Part shown: piece after piece, positions 1-6,431 of the stretch
Layout: each line of letters begins with the position of its first letter
Numbering within the stretch: position 1 is the stretch's first letter
Assembly (NCBI RefSeq): GCF_000012365.1
Contig: NC_007651.1
Coordinates: 2,232,001-2,296,000 of the forward strand
Source: Burkholderia thailandensis E264
GTDB taxonomy: Bacteria; Pseudomonadota; Gammaproteobacteria; Burkholderiales; Burkholderiaceae
Length of the DNA: 64,000 nt
Reading direction: 5' to 3'
The notes under the pieces: generated by a model
What the model was told of the DNA's origin: nothing
What the model saw: only the letters and a program-made list of their open reading frames with translations
Databases searched by the model: none
Position numbers and translations under genes: made by a program

Positions 1-455
1 CGGTCGCGTTCTTCCATCGCAGGGTCGAGCTCGGCAAGGTGATGGGCAGGCTGCCGAAAATCTGCATCCTCGCGATCGACGAGGGCGGCATGATCGACAC
101 CGTCGAGTACAACTGCCATCGCTTCGAATTCTCCCGCGAGGAAGCGGACCAGTATGCGGCGCTCCTCGCCGACGTCGACGCGGCGATCTCGCGCAGCGAC
201 CTGCGGCAGATCGGGCGCGCCGCGACGCTCAGCACGCAAATGCACCAGAAGCGCAACCCGAAGCGCACGCTGCGGCAGCTCGAAGCGCTGATGCGCGAAG
301 TCGGCGCGCACGGCATCGTCAACTGCCACAGCGGCACCTTCATCGGCCTGTGTTTCGATGCGTCGGCCCCTGACGCGCTCGACACGATCGCGCGCGCTGA
401 GCGCACGCTGCGCGCCGCGCTTGGCCAACCCATCTCGCGATTCTTCACCAGGTGA
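1..455 (+). CDS. GHMP-superfamily kinase, PduX (L-threonine kinase)-like, C-terminal part
   Basis: The reading frame is open to the left edge of the window (codons from position 3), so only the C-terminal ~150 residues are present and the start lies outside. The visible part resembles the C-terminal domain of PduX-type L-threonine kinases of the GHMP superfamily, with a characteristic segment near the end (NCHSGTFIGL). PduX phosphorylates L-threonine to O-phospho-L-threonine. The N-terminal ATP-binding glycine motif is not in view, so catalytic competence cannot be judged. The stop is four bases before the start of the PLP enzyme that follows, indicating one transcript and a linked function. 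It could be another GHMP kinase acting on a different small hydroxylated substrate; family assignment is moderate, substrate is inference. Confidence 0.6.
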   Translation, partial: VAFFHRRVELGKVMGRLPKICILAIDEGGMIDTVEYNCHRFEFSREEADQYAALLADVDAAISRSDLRQIGRAATLSTQMHQKRNPKRTLRQLEALMREVGAHGIVNCHSGTFIGLCFDASAPDALDTIARAERTLRAALGQPISRFFTR

Positions 456-459
456 GCTC

Positions 460-1524
460 ATGACACACGACACTGCATCGAACAGGAAAACCCGGGAGAA
501 AGTCTCCGATGCGATGGCCGAGCCGCGCATCGTCCAGCTCGCGCCGAATCTCTACGCGGTCGCGCTCGAAGTGATGAAGATCATTCCGGCCAAGCACATC
601 ATCGAGCAGGCGCTGCGCGACGGCCGGATCGATCGGGACACGCTCGTCGTCGAATCGTCGAGCGGCAATTTCGCGCTCGGCCTCGCGGTCGTGTGCCGCG
701 AGCAGGGGCTCAGGCTGCGGATCGTCGGCGATCCGGCGATCGATCCGAAGCTGCGCGGGATGCTGCACAACCTCGGCGCGGAGGTCGACATCATCGAGAA
801 GCCGGATGCGCTCGGCGCGTACCAGCGGCTGCGGCTCGCGCGCGTCGCGCAGTTGCTCGACGCGCATCCGAACGCATTTTGGGTGCAGCAATACGACAAC
901 CCGCGCAATCCCGACGCGTACCGTCCGCTTGCCGAGCGGCTGCTCGACGAGGTCGGCCCGGCGTTCGATCTCGTCGCGTGCGTCGGCTCGGGCGGCTCGT
1001 CGGTCGGCCTCGCGACGCACTTGCGACGGTGCAGCGAGCAGGTTCGCGTGACGGGCGTCGACACGTTCAACAGCGTGCTGTTCGGCTTGCCGGACGGCAA
1101 GCGCACGCTGCGCGGGCTCGGCAACAGCATCATGCCGAAGATCCTCGACCACACGCAGTTCGACGAAGTGCATTGGCTGACGAGCCCGCAGGCGAATCTC
1201 GCCGCGATCGAGCTGCATGCGCGACACGGCCTGTTCTGCGGCCCGACGAGCGGCGCGGCCTACCGGATCGCGAGTCACCACGCGGCGCGGCAGCCCGCGC
1301 GCAAGACGCTGTTCGTCGCGCCCGATACGGGCTATCGCTATCAGGACACGATCTTCGATGCGCACTGGCTGAAGGCGCACGACGAGATCGCCGGCGCGCC
1401 GTGCGCGGCCCCGCATCGCGTCGAGCGGCTCGATCAGGTCGATCCCGCGCGCGAGTGGGCCTGCATCGCATGGGGGCGCAAGTCGCTCGCCGAGCAGCAG
1501 GAGCTCGTCGCGCTCGACGCGTGA
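460..1524 (+). CDS. PLP-dependent fold-type II enzyme (cysteine synthase / SbnA-like)
   Basis: A 354-residue protein of the cysteine synthase/threonine synthase fold. The probable Schiff-base lysine is K40 (LEVMK), placed 15 residues before the conserved helix-end Gly as in cysteine synthases. The substrate loop SSSGN (66-70), the glycine-rich phosphate cup GSGGSS (176-181) and the C-terminal PTSGAA (262-267) are all present. The usual N-terminal NPxGS segment before the lysine is missing, so this is a divergent, shortened family member. I chose the ATG at 460, right after the kinase stop, rather than open codons overlapping the kinase. Beside a threonine-kinase-like gene, the likely reaction is beta-replacement on an O-phospho-hydroxyamino acid with an amine nucleophile, comparable to SbnA in 2,3-diaminopropionate synthesis. 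That reaction is inferred, not shown. Confidence 0.8.
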   Translation: MTHDTASNRKTREKVSDAMAEPRIVQLAPNLYAVALEVMKIIPAKHIIEQALRDGRIDRDTLVVESSSGNFALGLAVVCREQGLRLRIVGDPAIDPKLRGMLHNLGAEVDIIEKPDALGAYQRLRLARVAQLLDAHPNAFWVQQYDNPRNPDAYRPLAERLLDEVGPAFDLVACVGSGGSSVGLATHLRRCSEQVRVTGVDTFNSVLFGLPDGKRTLRGLGNSIMPKILDHTQFDEVHWLTSPQANLAAIELHARHGLFCGPTSGAAYRIASHHAARQPARKTLFVAPDTGYRYQDTIFDAHWLKAHDEIAGAPCAAPHRVERLDQVDPAREWACIAWGRKSLAEQQELVALDA

Positions 1525-1612
1525 CGCAAGGCGGCCGCGCCGCCCCGCCAGCATCCGCCCGGCGCCCGGAAGGGGCGTCCGGCTCCACCTTCATCGACGT
1601 TTCGCAGAGAAC

Positions 1613-4288
1613 ATGACGGGTATCTTTGTCTTCATCGAGAGCAACACGACGGGCACGGGCGAACTCCTCGTTCGCAAGGCGCTGCAACGCGGCCTCACGC
1701 CGTACTTCCTCACGGCGAATCGCGGCAAGTATCCGTTTCTCGACGCGATCCGGGTCGTGACGGTGTCGCTCGACACGAGCGACGCCGACCGGGTTCACGG
1801 CTTCGTGGCGTCGCTCGACGGCGTCGCGGGCGTGATGTCGTCGTCCGAATATTTCATCGAAGTCGCGAGCGAGGTCGCGCGGCGGCTCGGGCTGCCGACC
1901 GCGAACACCGAAGCGACGCGCATCTGCCGCGACAAGAAACGCCTGGCGGATGTGCTCGCCGAGCACGGAATCGACGCGCCGCGCACGCACGCGCTGTCGC
2001 TCGACGCGGAAGCGGACGCGGACGCGGACGTCGCGCCCGCGCTCGCCGGGCTGGCCTATCCGGTCGTCGTCAAGCCGAGAATGGGTTCCGGAAGCGTCGG
2101 CGTGCGACTGTGCGCGAACGCCGACGAGGCGGGCGCGCACTGCGCCGTGCTGCGCCGCGCGGGCACGCGCGCGGCGCTCGTGCAGACCTATGTCGAAGGC
2201 GACGAGTATTCGGTCGAGACGCTGACCATCGCGCGCAACACGCAGATCGTCGGCATCGTCAGAAAACGCCTCGGGCGCGCGCCGCACTTCGTCGAGATCG
2301 GTCACGACTATCCGGCGCCGTTGTCGAGCCCGCAGCGCGAGCGCATCGAGCGCACGGTGCTGCGCGCGCTCGACGCGGTCGGCTACACGTTCGGGCCCGC
2401 GCACACCGAGCTGCGCGTGCGCGGCGAGACGGTCACGATCATCGAGATCAATCCGCGCCTCGCGGGCGGCCTGATTCCGGTGCTGCTCGGCGAGGTGTTC
2501 GACGTCGACCTGCTCGATCACGTGCTCGACATGTGGCTCGGCGCGGCGGGGTTTGCCGATCTCACCGCGAAGCGCTACGGCGCGATCCGCTTCGCGCTGC
2601 CGGCGCGCGAGGGCGTGCTCGGCAGCGCGCTCGCGATACCGGCCGAGATCGCCGCGATGCCCGAGCTCCGGCATTTCCATCCGATCGCGCAGCCGGGCGA
2701 CGCGCTGCGGCTCGAAGGCAGCTTTCGAGACCGCATCGCCGCCGTCGTGTGCGCGGGCGACGACCGCGAATCGGTCGAGGCGCTCGCCGATCGCGCGGTC
2801 GCCGAACTGTGCGCCGACATCGACGGCGACGCGCCCGCGCCGGCGGCCGCGCCGAACCCGGCGACGCCCGGCCTGCCTCCTCGCCTGCAGGAGATCGTCT
2901 ATGGCGACGGCGCGGGCGACGCGCCGCTCGCGGAGCTCGACTATCTGTTCGATCTGAACGAAGCGCATCTCGTCATGCTCGGCGCGACGCGCTTGGTCGC
3001 GCTCGACCGGATCAGGCCGCTTCTCGACGCCCATCGCCGGCTGCGGCGCGCGGGCTACGCGCCGCTGCTCGCGCGGCCGAAGCCGCGGGGCCTGTACATG
3101 CTCGTCGAGGGATACCTGATCGAGACGCTCGGCGAGGGCGTCGGCGGCGTGCTGCAGACGGGCCGCTCGCGCAACGACATCAACGCGACGACGACGAAGC
3201 TGCATCTGCGCGACGGGACGTCGCGCGCGTTCGACGCGCTCTGGCGCTTGCGGCGCAGCCTCATCTTCAAGGCGTCGGCGAACGTCGATCGCGCGTTTCC
3301 GATCTACAGCCAGTATCAGCCCGCGCTGCCGGGCACGCTCGCGCATCAGCTGCTCGCGTACGACGACGCGCTCGCGAACGAGATCCACGCGCTGTTCGCG
3401 CTGTTCCAGCACATCGACGTCTGCCCGCTCGGCGCAGGCGCGGGCGGCGGCACGACGCTGCCGATCGATCCGGAGTTCGTCTGCCGGCTGCTCGGCTTCG
3501 AGCAGCCGGCGTCGAACAGTCTCGATGCGGTCGCGAACCGCAGCGGCGTCGTTCATTTCCTGTCGGCGATGAACGCGACCGGCCTCGTGCTGTCGCGTCT
3601 CGCGCAGGATCTGCAGATCTGGACAACGGCGGAGTTCGCGCTCGTATCGCTGCCGGCCGCGCTGACGGGCGGCTCGTCGATGCTGCCGCAAAAGAAGAAC
3701 CCGTTTCTCGTCGAATTCGTGAAGAGCCGCGCGGGCGTGCCGTTCGGCGCGCTCGCGAGTTGCTCGGCGGCGCTCGGCAAGACGCCTTACACCAACTCGT
3801 TCGAAGCGGGCTCGCCGATGAACGGCCTGATCGCGCAGGCGTGCGCCGCGATCGAGGAGGCGGCGGCGGTTGCCGCGCTGCTGATCGACGGGCTCGAAGC
3901 GGCGGATGCGCGCATCGATGCGCATCTGAAGGACACGGGCGTGGTTGCGATGGCGGTGGCCGAGGCGCTCGTCGTTCGCCGGTCGCTCGATTTTCGCTCG
4001 GCTCATACGCAGGTCGCGCAAGCGGTGCGGGACAGCGTCGCGCGAGGGCGTTCGAGCCACGACGCGCTCGTCGCGCTCGATCCCGATTTCGCGTCGCGCG
4101 CGCCGCTGGACTGGGCGCGCAGCCATCGTTTCGGCGGCGGACCGGGCGCGGCCGATCTGAATCAGGGCGTCGCGCGCGCGTGCCGTGCGCTCGCCGACGA
4201 CGAAGCCGCGTTTCGCCGCAAGCAGGACGTGTGGCGGGAAGCGGAGCAGATGCGGCGGCTCGCGGCGCAGCAGCTGGCGGGCGACTGA
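1613..4288 (+). CDS. ATP-grasp ligase fused to an argininosuccinate lyase-like domain
   Basis: An 891-residue two-domain protein. Residues ~1-400 are an ATP-grasp ligase: the nucleotide-binding lysine lies in PVVVKPRMGSGSVG, followed by VQTYVEGDEYSVE and the metal-binding ITEINPR-like segment (IIEINPRLAGG). A Pro/Ala linker (~410-425) joins a fumarase/aspartase-superfamily domain. That domain has GRSRND (517-522), GAGAGGGTTLPID, and the signature GSSMLPQKKNP (687-697) whose first serine (S688) aligns with the catalytic serine of argininosuccinate lyase. The conserved Thr-His of argininosuccinate lyase is replaced by Ser-Gln (566-567). ATP-grasp enzymes form amide or related bonds with ATP; the lyase domain would release fumarate from an aspartyl adduct. 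It lies 88 bases after the PLP gene, same strand, apparently the last gene of this cluster. Confidence 0.85.
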   Translation: MTGIFVFIESNTTGTGELLVRKALQRGLTPYFLTANRGKYPFLDAIRVVTVSLDTSDADRVHGFVASLDGVAGVMSSSEYFIEVASEVARRLGLPTANTEATRICRDKKRLADVLAEHGIDAPRTHALSLDAEADADADVAPALAGLAYPVVVKPRMGSGSVGVRLCANADEAGAHCAVLRRAGTRAALVQTYVEGDEYSVETLTIARNTQIVGIVRKRLGRAPHFVEIGHDYPAPLSSPQRERIERTVLRALDAVGYTFGPAHTELRVRGETVTIIEINPRLAGGLIPVLLGEVFDVDLLDHVLDMWLGAAGFADLTAKRYGAIRFALPAREGVLGSALAIPAEIAAMPELRHFHPIAQPGDALRLEGSFRDRIAAVVCAGDDRESVEALADRAVAELCADIDGDAPAPAAAPNPATPGLPPRLQEIVYGDGAGDAPLAELDYLFDLNEAHLVMLGATRLVALDRIRPLLDAHRRLRRAGYAPLLARPKPRGLYMLVEGYLIETLGEGVGGVLQTGRSRNDINATTTKLHLRDGTSRAFDALWRLRRSLIFKASANVDRAFPIYSQYQPALPGTLAHQLLAYDDALANEIHALFALFQHIDVCPLGAGAGGGTTLPIDPEFVCRLLGFEQPASNSLDAVANRSGVVHFLSAMNATGLVLSRLAQDLQIWTTAEFALVSLPAALTGGSSMLPQKKNPFLVEFVKSRAGVPFGALASCSAALGKTPYTNSFEAGSPMNGLIAQACAAIEEAAAVAALLIDGLEAADARIDAHLKDTGVVAMAVAEALVVRRSLDFRSAHTQVAQAVRDSVARGRSSHDALVALDPDFASRAPLDWARSHRFGGGPGAADLNQGVARACRALADDEAAFRRKQDVWREAEQMRRLAAQQLAGD

Positions 4289-4523
4289 TGCGGCCCGTGC
4301 GCGACCTCCGGACGTCGCGAGCGCGGCCGCCGAACCCGATGCGCCGGGCCGGCGGCCGGCGCCGCGACGCCGAATTCCGGACCGCGGGCCGATGCCGCCG
4401 AGCGCTCCGACCTCGACGAAGCGGCGCGCGAGCCGCCGCGGCTCGATCGACCGGGCGGCCGCTGCGTGGCGGCCGCGGTCGCCGCCGGCGCGATGGCTTG
4501 ATCGTTTCCGTGTCTATCGTTAA

Positions 4524-4549
4524 TATACGGTTCGTATATAAACCGTATA
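4524..4549. promoter_or_regulatory. Inverted repeat upstream of the ParD-like gene (candidate operator)
   Basis: Perfect 9-bp arms, TATACGGTT (4524-4532) and AACCGTATA (4541-4549), flank an 8-base AT-rich spacer. It ends 10 bases before the ParD-like start and overlaps -10-like hexamers (TATATA at 4535, TATAAA at 4546). AT-rich DNA like this stands out in the surrounding sequence. Ribbon-helix-helix antitoxins commonly bind such palindromes to repress their own operon, so I infer autoregulation. Confidence 0.55.
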
Positions 4550-4559
4550 AATTCGAGCG

Positions 4560-4784
4560 ATGGGAATAGTCAAGATATCCGACGGGATGCATGAGTCGCT
4601 GCGCCATGCGAGCGCCGCGTTGAGCCGGTCGATCAACGCGCAGGCGGAGCACTGGCTGCGTATCGGGATGCTCGCGGAATTGCATCCGGCGCTGACCTAT
4701 GCGGAGATTTGCCGGCTGTTGATCGAGACGGAAATCCATGGCGACGAAGCGGCGCCGGCCGTCGACGCCGCGAGGAGCGCATGA
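4560..4784 (+). CDS. ParD-like ribbon-helix-helix family protein
   Basis: A 74-residue protein beginning MGIVKISDGMHESLRHAS, with the short beta-strand and two helices expected of ParD-like antitoxin proteins (PF11903-type), including an AQAEHWLRIG helix. Ordinary ParD binds DNA as a dimer and neutralises ParE. No ParE or other toxin gene follows here; instead the stop codon overlaps the start of a methionine aminopeptidase gene (ATGA at 4781). The start has only a weak Shine-Dalgarno (GAG), and the -10-like sequence at 4546 would place transcription start almost at the ATG, so a leaderless or very short leader transcript is possible. An internal ATG at 4587 is the alternative start. Role is probably regulatory; a toxin-antitoxin function is not supported by what is visible. 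Confidence 0.7.
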   Translation: MGIVKISDGMHESLRHASAALSRSINAQAEHWLRIGMLAELHPALTYAEICRLLIETEIHGDEAAPAVDAARSA

Positions 4785-5611
4785 TGGCGCGTTCACGACA
4801 CGTTCCGATCCGCACGCAAGCCGAGATCGCGATGGCGCGCCGCGCCGGCACGATGGCGGCGCGGGTGTTGGGCATGATCGCGCCGCACGTGAAGGCTGGC
4901 GTGACGACGAACGAGCTCGACCGGCTATGCCGCGAGTACATCGTCGACATCCTGCGCGCGCGGCCCGCGAACATCGGCTATCACGGGTATCCGAAGACGA
5001 TCTGCGCATCCGTGAACCACGTGGTCTGCCACGGCATTCCGTCCGATCACGCATTGAAGGACGGCGACATCATCAATATCGACGTCGCGCTCGACAGCGA
5101 CGGCTGGTACGGCGACACGAGCCGCATGTACTTCGTCGGCGAGCCGGCTGAGCCGGCTCGGCGTCTCGTCGATGCGACGTATGAGGCGATGATGGCGGGC
5201 GTCGCGGCGGTGCGCCCGGGCGCGACGCTCGGCGACGTCGGCCACGCGATCCAGAGCGTCGCGCATCGCGAGGGCTTCAGCGTCGTACGCGAGTATTGCG
5301 GCCACGGCATCGGCCGCATCTACCACGACGAGCCGCAAGTGCTCCATTACGGCCGTCCGGGCACGGGGCTGCGTCTCGCGCCCGGGATGATCTTCACGAT
5401 CGAGCCGATGCTCAATGCGGGGCGCGCCGAAACGCGGCAGCTCGCCGACGGCTGGACGGTCGTCACGCAGGATCGCTCGTGGTCCGCGCAGTGGGAGCAT
5501 ATGGTCGTCGTGACGGAAGACGGCTTCGACATCCTGACGCCGTGGCCGGACGCAGCGCCCGAGCGGTCGCCCGTGACGGCGCGCGCGGCCGGCGCGCCCG
5601 AGCGCGGCTGA
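4781..5611 (+). CDS. map: Type I methionine aminopeptidase (ParD-linked copy)
   Basis: A 276-residue M24 metallopeptidase that removes initiator methionine from nascent proteins in the cytoplasm. Metal-ligand motifs are present in order: the two aspartates in NIDVALDSDGWYGDTSRMY, the histidine in GHGIGRIYHDEPQ, the glutamate in FTIEPML and the final glutamate in WEHMVVV. GAGGAG at 4772-4777 is a good Shine-Dalgarno for the ATG at 4781, which overlaps the ParD-like stop; a second ATG follows at once (4784). The lack of an N-terminal zinc-finger extension marks it as the short bacterial type. The housekeeping map normally sits beside rpsB, so this is probably an additional copy, but that gene is outside the window. 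Confidence 0.92.
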   Translation: MMARSRHVPIRTQAEIAMARRAGTMAARVLGMIAPHVKAGVTTNELDRLCREYIVDILRARPANIGYHGYPKTICASVNHVVCHGIPSDHALKDGDIINIDVALDSDGWYGDTSRMYFVGEPAEPARRLVDATYEAMMAGVAAVRPGATLGDVGHAIQSVAHREGFSVVREYCGHGIGRIYHDEPQVLHYGRPGTGLRLAPGMIFTIEPMLNAGRAETRQLADGWTVVTQDRSWSAQWEHMVVVTEDGFDILTPWPDAAPERSPVTARAAGAPERG

Positions 5612-5711
5612 ATCGGCCGTCGACTGGCGGCTCGGCGCGAGGGCGCGCGGCGCGCGGGCGTTTGCGAAGCGCGCGTGCGCATCGCATCGGCGCTCGCGCG
5701 CCGCGCGTCCG

Positions 5712-6278
5712 TCACTTCTTCCTGCGCGTGTCGCCCTCGAACGATCGCATCGTGTACGCGAGCACCGCGTGCAGCACTTCGCTGCGGCGCGCGGGCGTCG
5801 CCATCGCGCGAGCGACGAGCACCGCGCCGATCGCCGCGCATCCGAGCGTCCAGGCGGCTTCGTCGTCGTCGAGCGCGCTCGCGAGCGACGCCTGGAAGCG
5901 CTTGATCAGATCCTCGAACATCTTGCGGGTCGCGACATCGGCGCGCGCGATTTCCGCGCCGAGCGCGGGCACGGGGCAGCCGAGCTCCGGATGATCGGCG
6001 TGCGCGGCGCTCAGATAGCTTCGCAGCGCGGCGACGAGATCGTCTTTCGAGCGATTCTCGACCGTCGCGAGCACCTTCGACATCTCATGCTCGACGATCG
6101 CGTGCAGGAATTCCGGCTTCGAGCGGAATTGCGAATAGAACGCGCCCGTCGTCACGCCGGCTGCCGCGGTGAGCGCATCCATGCCGGTGTTCGCGAAGCC
6201 GTTGCGCTTTGCAAGCGCGGCGCCCGCCTCGACGAGGCGCGCCCGGCTGGCCTCCTTGTGTTTCGGTGAATAACGCAT
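5712..6278 (-). CDS. TetR/AcrR family transcriptional regulator
   Basis: A 188-residue protein with a TetR-type N-terminal helix-turn-helix (about residues 12-55, including the ITTGAFYSQF-like segment VTTGAFYSQFRSKPEF) and an all-helical ligand-binding C-terminus. It is divergent from the molybdopterin oxidoreductase gene, and the 150-base intergenic region carries two TAACG/CGTTA palindromes. By family habit it represses itself and its divergent neighbour and is released by a small ligand. The ligand is unknown. A cysteine in a GCPVP segment mid-protein is found in a well-known subgroup of this family near oxidoreductase genes. Confidence 0.88.
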   Translation of the reverse strand: MRYSPKHKEASRARLVEAGAALAKRNGFANTGMDALTAAAGVTTGAFYSQFRSKPEFLHAIVEHEMSKVLATVENRSKDDLVAALRSYLSAAHADHPELGCPVPALGAEIARADVATRKMFEDLIKRFQASLASALDDDEAAWTLGCAAIGAVLVARAMATPARRSEVLHAVLAYTMRSFEGDTRRKK

Positions 6279-6349
6279 GTCCGTTCCGTTTTCGAGGCCC
6301 TGATCGATTTTCGAGGCTTTGTTCGATTGACGTTAATGGAAGTATAGAA

Positions 6350-6376
6350 TAACGTCCGTTACGGTAACGATCGTTA
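6350..6376. promoter_or_regulatory. Pair of TAACG-CGTTA palindromes (candidate TetR operators)
   Basis: Two palindromes lie in tandem: TAACGtcCGTTA (6350-6361) and TAACGATCGTTA (6365-6376), with centres 15 bases apart. A further half-site CGTTA occurs at 6331-6335. They sit between the divergent TetR gene and the molybdopterin oxidoreductase gene, where a repressor would control both. TetR-family operators are typically palindromes of this size; binding is inferred. Confidence 0.6.
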
Positions 6377-6431
6377 TCTATTCCTCACCATTTACCGATT
6401 CCGGCGGATGCGCTGGCGGATGGAGCATGCG

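Noticed and set aside
1130..4126. A ~1000-codon minus-strand open frame opposite the ATP-grasp/lyase gene
   Set aside because: The plus-strand product has two intact domains with catalytic motifs; the antisense frame is arginine-rich with no domain.
4560..5611. A type II toxin-antitoxin locus
   Set aside because: The ParD-like protein has no adjacent ParE or other toxin; its partner gene is an intact methionine aminopeptidase.
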